Assembly: GCF_000686525.1 (NCBI RefSeq)
Contig: NZ_JMKT01000012.1
Coordinates: forward strand, 124,001-188,000
Origin: Desulfonatronovibrio hydrogenovorans DSM 9292
GTDB lineage: Bacteria; Desulfobacterota; Desulfovibrionia; Desulfovibrionales; Desulfonatronovibrionaceae
Direction of reading: 5' to 3'
DNA: 64,000 nt
Shown in pieces: positions 17,506-26,480 of this stretch (the first letter of the stretch is position 1; each line of letters begins with the position of its first letter). Position numbers and translations under genes: made by a program. The notes below the pieces were generated by a model. The model was given only the letters and a program-made list of their open reading frames with translations. It was not told where the DNA came from and searched no databases.

Positions 17506-18564
17506 TCAGTTCACCCGGTGGTAGTCCATGGGAATCTTCCTGCCCCTGGGGATGGCCTCAAGGTCCAGGGGATGAAAATATCCGTTTCTGATCAGTAAAC
17601 TTCCATGCCAGGCCACCATGGCTGCATTGTCAGTGCAGAGGGACAGGCTGGGCATGACCATTTCAAGGCCCTGTTCCCGGACCAGGTCAGTCAGGGTCTT
17701 TCTGATCATGGTATTGGCCGCCACCCCCCCGGCCAGAACAACGCTCTGGACCTTGTACCTGGCCAGGGCCCTGGCCAGCTTGACCTTTAGAGCCCCGGCC
17801 ACTGCCCAGTTAAAGGATGCACAGACCGTGGCCAGTTCAGGAGGCGGGATAAAGTCCTGGTCCACCATTTCCGGGTCGGCCAGCACCAGGCGGGGATTGT
17901 CCCGTACATGGTAGACCACGGCTGTCTTGATGCCGCTGAAGCTGAAGTCCAGGTTGGTATTGTCCAGATAGGGGCGGGGAAACATCTTCTGATCAGGCTC
18001 GGCAAATCCGGCGAACCGGTCAATATGGGCTCCTCCGGGATAGGGGATATTCAGGGTCTTGGCTGCCTTGTCAAAGGCCTCACCAGCTGCATCGTCCAGT
18101 GTTTTGCCCAACAGCTGGAAATCCAGGGGAGAATTGATGAGGTAGATACTGGTATGTCCTCCGGACACCAGAAGGCCCAGGGCTGGAAACTTTATCTTCC
18201 CTTCCAGGCCCGGGGCCATGAGGTGGGCATGAAGATGATTCACTCCCACCAGGGGGATGTCCAGGGCCAGACAGAGACCTTTGGCAAAACCCAGTCCCAC
18301 CAGAAGGCACCCCAGCAGTCCAGGCCCCCTGGTTACGGCAATGGCCTGGATCTCTTGAGGGTCGGTCCTGGTCCGGTCCAGAAGCTCATTATAAAGCACG
18401 CCCACTCTGTTCAGATGTTCTCTGGAAGCCATTTCCGGCACAACTCCGCCGAAAACTGAATGGATATCCACCTGGGAAAAGGTGACCTGATCCACAAGGA
18501 TGTTGTCCCGGACCAGGGCCAGGGAAGTTTCATCGCAGGATGTTTCAATTCCAAGACAAAGCAT
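17506..18564 (-). CDS. tsaD: tRNA N6-threonylcarbamoyladenosine transferase TsaD
   Basis: A 352-residue Kae1/TsaD protein. It transfers the threonylcarbamoyl group from TC-AMP to A37 of ANN-decoding tRNAs, working with TsaB and TsaE (not in this window). Metal ligands His110 and His114 lie in [19 protein letters not shown] at the N-terminus and GLLVSGGHT are the ATP-fold signatures. Its ATG overlaps the fbp stop by one base (TGATG), indicating translational coupling. Confidence 0.96.
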   Translation of the reverse strand: MLCLGIETSCDETSLALVRDNILVDQVTFSQVDIHSVFGGVVPEMASREHLNRVGVLYNELLDRTRTDPQEIQAIAVTRGPGLLGCLLVGLGFAKGLCLALDIPLVGVNHLHAHLMAPGLEGKIKFPALGLLVSGGHTSIYLINSPLDFQLLGKTLDDAAGEAFDKAAKTLNIPYPGGAHIDRFAGFAEPDQKMFPRPYLDNTNLDFSFSGIKTAVVYHVRDNPRLVLADPEMVDQDFIPPPELATVCASFNWAVAGALKVKLARALARYKVQSVVLAGGVAANTMIRKTLTDLVREQGLEMVMPSLSLCTDNAAMVAWHGSLLIRNGYFHPLDLEAIPRGRKIPMDYHRVN

Positions 18565-19568
18565 CAGTCGCCACCGTAAATTTCCCTGACCTTCTGGACA
18601 TCATTTTTGGAGCCGATAAACAGGGGTACCCTCTGGTGCAGCTCATGGGGCTCGATGTCCAGGATCCGGTTTTTCCCGTCTATGGCCAGACCTCCGGCCT
18701 GCTCCACAATAAAGGCCAGAGGATTGGCCTCGCATAAAAGCCTCAACTTGCCGGAAGCAAGCCTGGGATCTCTGGTGTCTCTGGGATAGAGAAATATACC
18801 ACCGTAAAAAAGATTGCGGTGAAAATCAGAAACCAGGGATCCGATATAGCGCATGGAATAGGGTTTTTTTCTCTGATTGGCCGGGGACTTGAAATAGGAT
18901 ACAATCTCCCTGGTGGGCTTGTCCCAGTAGTCCCAGTAACCTTCATTAACTGAATATATTTTGCCCTGTTCCGGAATTTTTATGTCCGGATGGGACAGCA
19001 GGAATTCACCCACGCTGGGATCAAGGGTGAATCCGTGGACCCCGTCACCTGTCGAGTAGACCATCATGGTGGATGTTCCGTACAAAAAGTATCCCGCAGC
19101 CACCTGCTCCGAGCCTTTCTGGAGTACTTCGTCCAGAGTGACCGGGCCGTTTTCTCCGGTTCGGCGCAGAATGGAAAAGATGGTCCCGATACTGACGTTG
19201 ACATCAATGTTGGATGATCCGTCCAGGGGATCAAAAATAAGGATATAGTCCCCTTGTTTGAGGTTGTCCGGAATTTCAATGAGGTCGGCATTTTCTTCTG
19301 AAGACATGGCGCAGAGCAGTCCGGACCTCTGGAGTCTGTGGATCAGGACGCTGTTGGCGAATTCGTCCAGTTTTTTGACCTTTTCCCCCTGGATATTGGT
19401 TTCGCCGGTGAAGCCCAGAACATTGACCAGCCCGGCCTTGTTCACCTCTCTGGAGATTATTTTGGCCGCCAGGATAAGTTCGTTCAACAGCCTGGTAAAG
19501 CGGCCTGTAGCCATGGGGCTGGCCTTTTGATGGATCAGCAGTTGTTCCGTGACTGTAACCTGGGGCAT
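18564..19568 (-). CDS. fbp: class I fructose-1,6-bisphosphatase
   Basis: A 334-residue class I FBPase, which hydrolyses fructose 1,6-bisphosphate to fructose 6-phosphate in gluconeogenesis. The metal-binding motif DPLDGSSN starts at Asp113, and SSEENAD near residue 90 supplies further acidic ligands. AAGGAGG lies just before the ATG. With fba and gap at 57-59 kb the window covers three gluconeogenic steps. It precedes tsaD in the same transcript and follows a lipoprotein gene by 10 bp. Confidence 0.96.
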   Translation of the reverse strand: MPQVTVTEQLLIHQKASPMATGRFTRLLNELILAAKIISREVNKAGLVNVLGFTGETNIQGEKVKKLDEFANSVLIHRLQRSGLLCAMSSEENADLIEIPDNLKQGDYILIFDPLDGSSNIDVNVSIGTIFSILRRTGENGPVTLDEVLQKGSEQVAAGYFLYGTSTMMVYSTGDGVHGFTLDPSVGEFLLSHPDIKIPEQGKIYSVNEGYWDYWDKPTREIVSYFKSPANQRKKPYSMRYIGSLVSDFHRNLFYGGIFLYPRDTRDPRLASGKLRLLCEANPLAFIVEQAGGLAIDGKNRILDIEPHELHQRVPLFIGSKNDVQKVREIYGGD

Positions 19569-19578
19569 TGAAACCTCC

Positions 19579-20319
19579 TTATCTGTCTTGGGTAAGATAA
19601 ATCAGCCAGTCTTCACCCACTGCCCGGGCAAACCAGAAAAAGCTGTCCGGGCCAAGCTTGACCTTGCCACTGACCCTCCTGGAAACCATTTGGTCCCAGT
19701 CTATTTCTTCCAGATACGGGGTCACATCCTGATACTTTCCTGTCCAGACCACTTCCTGATCACTGATCAGGATGATTTCATCAGGATCTGTACTGTGGGA
19801 AATGAATGTCCTGGGATCAAAATTAACCACTATCATGCCGGTAAGATTGAAATCTTCATAAACCGAGCTGACCAGCAGGATTTCACTGCCCAGGGGCGAG
19901 TGTTCAATGGCCAGCATGACTCTGCCCTGGCCCAGGGATGTGGCCTGGGGAAAGATTGGTTCATAACTGAGTTGTTTGATTCCGGTTTCAGGGTACATGG
20001 ACAGAATCTGCCCGTCTTTATCCATGACGGTAATCCCGTTGAGCCAGGGAAATTCAGTCATGATCCTCTGGGACCACTCCACTGGAGGGTATGAGTCCCG
20101 GACGGACAGTGAGCGCAGAATCCTGCTCAGTCTGGTGTCCATGGGATAGATATTGGCGGCCAGACTGCGTTCCAGAGAATTGATGTCTGATCTGTCCATC
20201 CTGATTTCATATTCAGTGTTCCTGCCGTCCACCACCCTGTCCTTAAAGGCGGTGATGTTCTGACATCCAGTGATAAGTATGGTGATGAGAATAAGAAAAA
20301 CAAGATTGTTCAAGGGCAT
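19579..20319 (-). CDS. predicted lipoprotein with a Cache/PDC-like sensor domain
   Basis: About 246 residues from ATG 20319, selected because GGAGG precedes it and it opens with a lipoprotein signal (basic start, hydrophobic run, LITGC lipobox). The body resembles a single Cache/PDC fold: a long helix ([20 protein letters not shown]), then [20 protein letters not shown] and [18 protein letters not shown]. Such domains bind small ligands outside the membrane, but here there is no transmembrane helix or signalling output, so it may be a free binding or sensing lipoprotein. It is first in the run lipoprotein-fbp-tsaD-ilvD. Confidence 0.7.
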   Translation of the reverse strand: MPLNNLVFLILITILITGCQNITAFKDRVVDGRNTEYEIRMDRSDINSLERSLAANIYPMDTRLSRILRSLSVRDSYPPVEWSQRIMTEFPWLNGITVMDKDGQILSMYPETGIKQLSYEPIFPQATSLGQGRVMLAIEHSPLGSEILLVSSVYEDFNLTGMIVVNFDPRTFISHSTDPDEIILISDQEVVWTGKYQDVTPYLEEIDWDQMVSRRVSGKVKLGPDSFFWFARAVGEDWLIYLTQDR

Positions 20320-20671
20320 TTTTCCTCCATGGTCCGGTCTGAAGCTGATGTGCGGGATGATTCTGCGACCTTGCCGGGTCTGGCAAAACAATAGTTTTTT
20401 ACAGAGGGCATGTCTCAGTGTTTGATATTATTTCTTTTTTTCTATAAATAAATGTGTCCAAGGAAGCAATGTTAAAGTTCATCTTCCTGCACATCAGCCC
20501 GGAGCAGACAGCAGTCCTTGTGGACTCATGACTTTTCCGGACTTGCCTTGTTCGACCTGCTGGATTTATGGGGGTTGAATCTGGATGCTGGAACCGGAGT
20601 CCTGGCCTTGTTTTTCCTGGACAGGGATGCCTCCAAAAACACCCGGAAAAAGGACCGGAAAGGATTTTTGC
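20320..20671. other. 352-bp intergenic region between divergent genes
   Basis: Lies between the Cache-like lipoprotein (-) and a coiled-coil membrane protein (+). On the + strand a weak promoter-like pair is visible (TTGATA at 20422, TATAAA at 20443, spacing only 15 bp). A 20-codon ORF starts at ATG 20469 after AAGGAAG with tight spacing and ends at 20531; a longer frame from TTG 20518 overlaps the next gene and has no ribosome site. I regard neither as established. Confidence 0.4.
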
Positions 20672-21142
20672 ATGGATTCTATGAGTCTGCTGGGGTACCT
20701 GCTGATCTTTCTGCTCATATCCGTGGGAAACGCCCTGGCATATACCCGTCTTAAGGAGTGGAAGGCCCGCAGGGATAAGGAGCTGGATCAGAAACTGGCA
20801 GACACCGAAGAAAAGTATAAGGAACTTATGGTCCAGGTCAAGGAAGCCCGGGCAGGCGAAGCCAGGCTCAGGGGCGAACTGGCTGAGCTGAAAAAAACCG
20901 TGGCCAGAAGTGAGTCCAGGAAAAAAGAAAGCTCTTCATCCAAACAGACAGACTTTAAAAACCCTGTCCAGCTTCTGGAAGAAAAAGGGGTACTGACCCG
21001 GGAAAAAGTGGCCAAGGCTCGTAATTATGTTGAAAGGAGCGATAATCCCGGACTGACTCTTGAGGACGCCCTGGTTCTGCTGGGGCTTGTCAGCTGTGAG
21101 CAACTAAAAAAAGCCAGGCAGGAATCCGGAGGACAGAGATGA
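20672..21142 (+). CDS. small membrane-anchored coiled-coil protein
   Basis: About 156 residues from ATG 20672, chosen because GGAAAGGA lies 7 bp upstream and the protein then opens with one transmembrane helix (LLGYLLIFLLISVGNALAY). Residues about 27-85 are a long charged coiled coil, about 85-100 a Ser/Lys linker, and about 100-156 a small helical domain (NPVQLLEEKGVLTREKVAKA). The C-terminal helices resemble the small domain seen before type II/IV pilus ATPases (MshEN-like), but I cannot confirm this. It shares ATGA with the next small membrane protein, so the two are made together. Confidence 0.65.
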   Translation: MDSMSLLGYLLIFLLISVGNALAYTRLKEWKARRDKELDQKLADTEEKYKELMVQVKEARAGEARLRGELAELKKTVARSESRKKESSSSKQTDFKNPVQLLEEKGVLTREKVAKARNYVERSDNPGLTLEDALVLLGLVSCEQLKKARQESGGQR

Positions 21143-21378
21143 ATCTTCTTTTGTGGGCAGCCCTGCTGATCATTTTGTCTTTCTGGGTTCTCGGATACGT
21201 GTATGTGAAGCTTTGCGGGGACATTGCGGCCAAGGAACACAAGGTCTCCATGACCAGGACCAAGCTTAAGCACCAGATTGCAGGTCTGGAACGGGAGAAA
21301 GCCAAGCTTGACGAGAAGATTCAGGAACTCATCCAGGAAATGGATGAAACACGGAACAAGCTGGAGGACACAGCCTGA
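21139..21378 (+). CDS. small membrane protein with coiled coil (79 aa)
   Basis: A 79-residue protein with one N-terminal transmembrane helix (residues 2-25) and a charged coiled coil from about 30 to 76 (LKHQIAGLEREKAKLDEKIQ). Its ATG overlaps the TGA of the preceding gene, indicating coupled translation, and its topology repeats that of its neighbour. The two may form a hetero-oligomeric membrane scaffold. The family is not recognised. Confidence 0.65.
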   Translation: MNLLLWAALLIILSFWVLGYVYVKLCGDIAAKEHKVSMTRTKLKHQIAGLEREKAKLDEKIQELIQEMDETRNKLEDTA

Positions 21379-21480
21379 GGATCAGGGATATTTCTGAATT
21401 CGCCAGGATCCGGCCCCCTGCTGAACAGCGGGCCCAAGACGTTGTTGGTTTCTGGACACTTGCTGCGGTTGACTCTATCT

Positions 21481-22500
21481 TCAGCCGGATCTGGCTTCCA
21501 GCCTGTCAGCCAGCGTGTTCAGGAAACTGATGGAATCTTGTTTACGGTCGATATTATCCTGATCCTGCTGGGTGTTCGAGTCAGAGATGGTTTCAGGTTC
21601 ATCCGGGCTTTTTTCTTCCAGGGCGGACCTGGTCTTGGCCATGACTTCCTCAAGTTCTTTTCTTTCCGCACCAGGCAGTGATTTTCTCCACAGCTCCTCA
21701 TAGATTTCCAGGGCCTTGGCATATTCTTCCTGGCTGAACAGAATATCGGCCATGGATCTGGTCCTGGCCTCACCGTCAATGTCAAAATCATTGAGTTCTT
21801 CAGGTTCTTCGAATTCCTCCGGGCCTTGATCCTCTGGAGCAGATTCTTCCAGGACCAGGTCTGATCCCTTGTCTGCCTGATCCCTGCCCGGGGCTTGGAC
21901 CTTTTTTCCCTGTTCTGTCTGAACTGATCCTGGACCCTGGTGAGGGCTGTCCCAGGGCTGTTCAGCCCCGGCCTGAAATTCCCGGGACTCTGATGGATCT
22001 GACTGGTTTTGGGGGCCCGGGTCATTATCCAGGGTTTTTATCGGGAGTTCATCAGTTGCTGACCGCGATTCATCCTGGTCGCGGGCCGGTCCGGATTGAA
22101 GCTGGTCCATCCCGGATTGCAGAACATCAACCCAGGCAAGGGGCTTGCCGGAACCTGCAAAGACAAAAAAATCCGCAGCCAGGGCCAGATCCTTTTGTCC
22201 ATTCCGGGACAGGGACCTGGACACACACTGCCAGAAGTCCTTGTTTTCCTTAAGCAGGTCAAAAATATCCCTGCAGATATCCCAGGCCTGCTCTTCCTTG
22301 CCCTTTCTTTTCAGGATGGTGGCCAGCAGCAGCCTGGCTTCAAAATGTTCCGGATGTCTTTCCAGGCCGCTCTCCAGAACTCTCCGGGCATTTTCCAGGT
22401 CATTATTGTCATGGTACAGGCGGGCCAGGGGGAAAAAAAGTTTTGACCCGGGCTCCAGTTCCAGTACCTGCCGGTAAAAGGCTATCTTGTCTTCACTCAT
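21481..22500 (-). CDS. tetratricopeptide repeat protein with acidic linker
   Basis: About 339 residues from ATG 22500 (MSEDKIAFYRQVLELEPGS), preceded by CGGAGC; an upstream in-frame GTG at 22533 has no ribosome site. Residues about 5-110 hold TPR-type helices (FYRQVLELEPGSKLFFPLAR, ENARRVLESGLERHPEHFEA). A long Glu/Asp/Gln/Pro-rich linker follows (about 130-240), then a last TPR pair (SQEEYAKALEIYEELWRKSL). No signal peptide. It is the last gene of the pilus-ATPase operon, so it may be a scaffold for polar or pilus machinery; this is context only. Confidence 0.75.
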   Translation of the reverse strand: MSEDKIAFYRQVLELEPGSKLFFPLARLYHDNNDLENARRVLESGLERHPEHFEARLLLATILKRKGKEEQAWDICRDIFDLLKENKDFWQCVSRSLSRNGQKDLALAADFFVFAGSGKPLAWVDVLQSGMDQLQSGPARDQDESRSATDELPIKTLDNDPGPQNQSDPSESREFQAGAEQPWDSPHQGPGSVQTEQGKKVQAPGRDQADKGSDLVLEESAPEDQGPEEFEEPEELNDFDIDGEARTRSMADILFSQEEYAKALEIYEELWRKSLPGAERKELEEVMAKTRSALEEKSPDEPETISDSNTQQDQDNIDRKQDSISFLNTLADRLEARSG

Positions 22501-22538
22501 GTTCAGCTCCGGTATGCTTTGCCCACGGTCCACCCGGA

Positions 22539-22823
22539 TCAGGGGGTCTGGTCCTGGGAAAAAAAGTAGATCACTTCGTTTTCTTTAACATAGCGCATTT
22601 CCCTGCGGATCGCTTCCAGGATATATTCCTCATCATTTCTAAGGGCCATGATCTCCCGGCTCAGTCTTTTGTTCTCTTCCACCAGCTTCTGATTTTCCCT
22701 TTCCAGTTCTTCATGGACAGCTCTTATTTCCTGAAGGTGAAACAGTCCGCTGTCAGTCCAGAACAGACTATGGACCATGAAGGCGTTGAGCAGGAGCAGA
22801 AGAACAATGGCAAATCTGAGCAT
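22539..22823 (-). CDS. FtsB/DivIC-family septum formation initiator
   Basis: A 94-residue bitopic protein: transmembrane helix at residues 4-22, then a leucine-zipper coiled coil (about 28-65) and a short C-terminal segment (EAIRREMRYVKENEVIYFF) that matches the FtsB/DivIC family. FtsB joins FtsL and FtsQ to activate septal peptidoglycan synthesis. Here it sits inside an operon with pilus ATPases and pgsA rather than next to eno as in enterics. Length and architecture fit well. Confidence 0.82.
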   Translation of the reverse strand: MLRFAIVLLLLLNAFMVHSLFWTDSGLFHLQEIRAVHEELERENQKLVEENKRLSREIMALRNDEEYILEAIRREMRYVKENEVIYFFSQDQTP

Positions 22824-22860
22824 GATTTAAGATCCTGGTCCGGCTGCTTAACAGTCCGGA

Positions 22861-23130
22861 CTACTGGAGGCTCCGGTCATCTTTGCCCCGGAGAGAGGAC
22901 AGGGGGAGCTCCAGTTCTTTGAGAAACAGGGTTGTTGCGTTCTCAATCCGGTCAACTTCGTCAGTGGACAATTCAAGCTGGGATACCTTGGAAATTATTT
23001 CTTTGAGGTGTTTGAATTCGCTGAGAAGCTCTGAGTGAATGGTCAGCTTGCTCAAAAGAGGTTCCAGCTCGACAATGGTCAACAGGCAGTTTTTGAGTCT
23101 TGCCTGGAGGATGTTGGATTCAGTTTCCAT
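22861..23130 (-). CDS. small helical protein of unknown function
   Basis: 89 residues from ATG 23130, preceded by GGAGG with good spacing; the longer frame upstream lacks one. It starts METESNILQARLKN and is entirely helical, with regularly spaced Leu (LEPLLSKLTIHSELLSEFKH), suggesting a coiled-coil dimer. It overlaps the preceding receiver-like gene by 11 bp, so the two products are likely partners. No known family or motif recognised. Confidence 0.65.
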   Translation of the reverse strand: METESNILQARLKNCLLTIVELEPLLSKLTIHSELLSEFKHLKEIISKVSQLELSTDEVDRIENATTLFLKELELPLSSLRGKDDRSLQ

Positions 23131-23596
23131 TTGTGGCCTCCCTGGCCAGTTTCCATGGCTGATAATATTCATCATACCCCGCAATGACCTGTTTGATCAA
23201 GTCCTGCATTCTGGGCATGTCTTTTTTGTTCAGATAGTAATTCACGCCCAGGACAAAGGCCATTTGCTGATGCAGGCTGGCAGACCGGTCTCCCAGGGCT
23301 ATGAGATTGACATCCCTCCTGTCCCGGCCGGACCATCGGCCTGTCTCCTGAAAGACCGGTCTGAACCGGGCCTGATCTTCAATGACCACTACCTGGTACC
23401 GATTGAGCCTGAGTCTCTGAACAGCCACCTGGACATTGCTGCTGCCTGTGACCAGGTAGCCGGCCTGCTCAAACAGGTCCTGGAAGGACTGGAAAAGGAC
23501 CTGGTCCTCCAGGCATAAAAAAGAGACCTTTGAACCCGGCGGGTAATAATCCGGTTCAACCTCAGGGCTTACGGGCTGGTCGTGGTCATGTTTCAT
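23120..23596 (-). CDS. degenerate response-regulator receiver-like protein
   Basis: About 158 residues from ATG 23596. Residues about 22-140 follow the receiver-domain pattern: VSFLCLEDQ (beta1), FQDLFEQAGYLVTGSSN (alpha1-beta2), YQVVVIEDQ (beta3), VNLIALGD (beta4), VNYYLNKKD (beta5 with Lys). At beta3 a Glu occupies the place of the phosphoacceptor Asp, and the usual Thr/Ser after beta4 is Gly. It therefore probably does not accept phosphate and may be locked in one state. No output domain. Context with PilT-family motors suggests control of pili or polarity. Confidence 0.6.
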   Translation of the reverse strand: MKHDHDQPVSPEVEPDYYPPGSKVSFLCLEDQVLFQSFQDLFEQAGYLVTGSSNVQVAVQRLRLNRYQVVVIEDQARFRPVFQETGRWSGRDRRDVNLIALGDRSASLHQQMAFVLGVNYYLNKKDMPRMQDLIKQVIAGYDEYYQPWKLAREATNGN

Positions 23597-23638
23597 GGCT
23601 AACCTTTTCTGTGGCACCAAGATCGGTCTGACCCGGGC

Positions 23639-24811
23639 TCAGACCTTACGTCCGTAGTCAGCATCCAGTTCAAGCCCGCTGATATCGGTGACCTTTTCCC
23701 CGCGCAGGGTTTTTATCCGGTCAACCATCTGCTTGAGACTGGATTTGTCAGAGGCGTTGAGCATGGCCATTTCTTCGGTGATGACTTCATCCTGATAAAG
23801 CTTTAGCAGGCTCTGGTCAAATGTGGTCATTTGGAAGGCCTGGCCCTGAGATATGATGTTGTAAAAAGTTTTGTCCCCGGTTTCTCCATTGATGATCAGG
23901 TCCTTGATCCGGAGGTTGTTGCGCATGATTTCAAAGGCAGCCACCATGCCCTGGCCGATCCTGGGCATCAGCCTCTGGGAAACAACGTATTTCAGGCTTT
24001 CCGAGAGTCTGGCCCGGATCAGCCTCTCTTCGCTCAGTTCAAACATGCCAATGATCCTGTTTACAGTCTGGCCGGCATCGCTGGTATGCAGGGTGCCCAG
24101 GACCAGGTGGCCGGTTTCAGCGGCTTCCAGAGCAATGGTGATGGTTTCCCTGTCCCGGATTTCGCCTACCAGGATGACCTTGGGGGCCTGGCGCAGGGCA
24201 GCCCTGAGCCCGGAGGCGAAGGTGTTGAAATCAATCCCCATCTCCCTCTGGTTGATGACGGATTTCTTGTGGCTGTGCCTGAATTCAACTGGATCTTCAA
24301 GGGTGACGATGTGTTTGGATTCAAGTTCGTTTATTTCATTGATAAGGGCGGCCAGGGAGGTGGATTTTCCTGTGCCCGTTCCTCCGGTGACCAGAATGAG
24401 CCCGTATTTTTCCCTGGCCATTTCATGAAAAACCTCAGGCAGCTTTAACTGGTCCAGGGTGGGTACTTCCATGGATAGCTTGCGCATGACAATGGCCAGA
24501 GAGCCTTTTTGGCCGAATATGTTCACCCGGAATCTGGCCTGACCGGGCAGCTCAAAGGACAGGTCGCAGGATCCGGTCAGGACCTGGTCCCGGTAAAGCC
24601 TCATGTTTGATCCCATCATGGACATGGCCGCAGCCTCCACCTGGAAGGGCAGAAGAGATCCCAGGGCCGGATCGGTCTGTACATCCACCAGGGTCCCGTG
24701 GACTTCGGCCTGGATGGGCTTGCCCACAGTCAGGATTATATCGGACAGATCCGGTTTGGCCGCGATTATCTGTCTGATCAGGTCATCCAGTTGAGAGCGC
24801 AACATCATCAA
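23639..24811 (-). CDS. PilT/PilU-family pilus retraction ATPase (second paralogue)
   Basis: A 390-residue AAA-type secretion ATPase of the PilT/PilU branch. Walker A is GGTGTGKS (about residues 143-150); the Walker B region is KVILVGEIRDRETI; HTSDAGQTVNRI is the His box. The N-terminal PAS-like half lacks the exact ASDLHL motif found in the neighbour (here SDIILTVGKPI), and the C-terminus is longer, so this is the more divergent, PilU-like copy. It follows the first pilT by 5 bp. Two motors in tandem match the PilT-PilU pairs that work together on type IVa pili. Confidence 0.9.
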   Translation of the reverse strand: MMMLRSQLDDLIRQIIAAKPDLSDIILTVGKPIQAEVHGTLVDVQTDPALGSLLPFQVEAAAMSMMGSNMRLYRDQVLTGSCDLSFELPGQARFRVNIFGQKGSLAIVMRKLSMEVPTLDQLKLPEVFHEMAREKYGLILVTGGTGTGKSTSLAALINEINELESKHIVTLEDPVEFRHSHKKSVINQREMGIDFNTFASGLRAALRQAPKVILVGEIRDRETITIALEAAETGHLVLGTLHTSDAGQTVNRIIGMFELSEERLIRARLSESLKYVVSQRLMPRIGQGMVAAFEIMRNNLRIKDLIINGETGDKTFYNIISQGQAFQMTTFDQSLLKLYQDEVITEEMAMLNASDKSSLKQMVDRIKTLRGEKVTDISGLELDADYGRKV

Positions 24812-24816
24812 AACTC

Positions 24817-25899
24817 CTAAACCTCGGTGAAATCCTGGGGAGGTTCGGACAGGAAGTCCCGGAATTTGGCCTTGTTAACCGCCTTGTTATAAGCATCCTC
24901 AGGATCGATGATCCTCTGCTTGAGGAACTGGAGAATGGCGTCGTCCAGAGGCTGCATACCGTACTTCTTGCCGGTTTCAATTACTGAATTGATCTGGAAG
25001 TTTTTGTTCTCCCGGATCAGGTTGCGCACGGCCGGGGTGGCTATGAGCACTTCCAGGGCTGCTACCCGGCCTGGTTTGTCCGTCCGTTTGAACAGGGTCT
25101 GGGCGATGATGGCCCGCAGGGATTCAGACAGGCTGGATCTGATCTGACCCTGGGTCTCCCCGGGAAAAACCTCGATGATCCTGTCTATGGTCTTGGATGC
25201 GGATATGGTATGCAGAGTGCCAAATACCAGATGTCCGGTTTCAGCAGCCTCCAGGGCCAGCTCTATTGTTTCCAGATCCCTTAGCTCACCCACTAGGATT
25301 ATGTCGGGATCTTCGCGCAGGGCTCCCCGCAGGGCGGCTTTAAAGCTTGCTGTATCCCGGCCCACTTCACGCTGGTTGATGAGGCAGTGCACAGGCTCGT
25401 GCACGAATTCTATAGGGTCTTCAATGGTCAGAATGTGGTCTTTGCGGGTCCTGTTGGCATAGTCGATGATGGCGGCCAGGGTGGTGGATTTTCCGCTTCC
25501 AGTGGGTCCGGTGACCAGGACCAGGCCTTTGGGGAGCATGGCCAGGCGTTTCATTATGGACGGAAGCCCCAGGTCGTCAATGCTCATGATTTTCTGGGGG
25601 ATTTCCCTGAAAACTGCGGCTACACCACGTCTTTGCAGGAAAAAATTTACCCGGTACCTGGCCAGGTTGGGAACTTCATAGGAAAAATCCACATCCCCGG
25701 ATTCTTCAAAGACCTTGACCTTGCTTTCCGGGGTGATCTCGTAGAGCATTTTTTTCAGTTCTTCGTGTTCCAGAGACTTGAACTTGATCCTCTGCAGGTC
25801 GCCGTGAAGCCTGATAATCGGCTGTGATCCAGTGGAAAGGTGGAGGTCCGACGCACCCAGTTCGTGCATCATTTTGAAAAAGGCGTCGATTTGGGCCAC
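24817..25899 (-). CDS. pilT: type IV pilus twitching motility ATPase PilT
   Basis: A 360-residue PilT: ASDLHLSTGSQPIIRLHG at residues 16-33, Walker A GPTGSGKST at 131-139, Asp-box/Walker B DIILVGELRDLETIE, and His box HTISASKTIDRI. It powers depolymerisation of type IV pili for twitching motility. A GGAGG-type site precedes the ATG. It is in a tight operon after pgsA and before the PilU-like copy. Prepilin peptidase (pilD) lies 3.6 kb upstream on the same strand; pilin and assembly genes are not in the window. Confidence 0.93.
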   Translation of the reverse strand: MAQIDAFFKMMHELGASDLHLSTGSQPIIRLHGDLQRIKFKSLEHEELKKMLYEITPESKVKVFEESGDVDFSYEVPNLARYRVNFFLQRRGVAAVFREIPQKIMSIDDLGLPSIMKRLAMLPKGLVLVTGPTGSGKSTTLAAIIDYANRTRKDHILTIEDPIEFVHEPVHCLINQREVGRDTASFKAALRGALREDPDIILVGELRDLETIELALEAAETGHLVFGTLHTISASKTIDRIIEVFPGETQGQIRSSLSESLRAIIAQTLFKRTDKPGRVAALEVLIATPAVRNLIRENKNFQINSVIETGKKYGMQPLDDAILQFLKQRIIDPEDAYNKAVNKAKFRDFLSEPPQDFTEV

Positions 25900-25934
25900 T
25901 CAAACCTCCTTGGTTTCTTTGGCTGGGGATCGGC

Positions 25935-26477
25935 TTAGTTTTCTCTGGCCTGGGAGTAAAATCTCCGCAAGTAGTTTACTCCTGAAAAAACAGCCAGGAC
26001 CAGGGCGATGTGGATGAGTATCTGCCCCATGAGGTTGGGATCAAACCCCCACCATGGATAGTGAAGTATCAGAGGGCACAGGGCCACCACCTGAAAAATG
26101 GTCTTGAGCTTGCCGTAACTGTCAGCAGCAATGACGATATTCTGGTCGGCGGCTATGGCCCGCAGGCCGGTAACCGTAATTTCCCGGCCGATGATGACTA
26201 TGGCTATCCAGGCCTGGAGCCATCCATTGGCCACCAGCATGATCATGACCGAAGTGATGAGCAGTTTGTCGGCCAGAGGATCAAGGAACTTTCCCATATT
26301 GGTGACCATATTGTACTTTCTGGCCACCATTCCGTCCACCAGGTCGGTCAGGGAGGCAGCAATAAACACGAGCATGGCCAGGGCTGAAGTGAGCTTACCC
26401 GGAAAATAGAGCAGCACAACGATAAGAGGGATGCTGGCAATGCGGGCAAAGGTCAGACTGTTGGGCAGATTAAACAT
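25935..26477 (-). CDS. pgsA: CDP-diacylglycerol--glycerol-3-phosphate 3-phosphatidyltransferase
   Basis: A 180-residue integral membrane CDP-alcohol phosphatidyltransferase. The active-site motif D-x2-D-G-x2-A-R-x8-G-x3-D-x3-D is complete (LTDLVDGMVARKY, then GKFLDPLADK). Size and N-terminus (MFNLPNSLTFARIASIP) match PgsA, which makes phosphatidylglycerophosphate for phosphatidylglycerol and cardiolipin. Four to five hydrophobic helices. Its start lies 4 bp after the lytic transglycosylase stop. Confidence 0.94.
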   Translation of the reverse strand: MFNLPNSLTFARIASIPLIVVLLYFPGKLTSALAMLVFIAASLTDLVDGMVARKYNMVTNMGKFLDPLADKLLITSVMIMLVANGWLQAWIAIVIIGREITVTGLRAIAADQNIVIAADSYGKLKTIFQVVALCPLILHYPWWGFDPNLMGQILIHIALVLAVFSGVNYLRRFYSQAREN

Positions 26478-26480
26478 GTC

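Noticed and set aside
20518-20754. 78-codon + strand ORF before the coiled-coil membrane gene
   Set aside because: TTG start without ribosome site, overlaps a better-supported gene in another frame.
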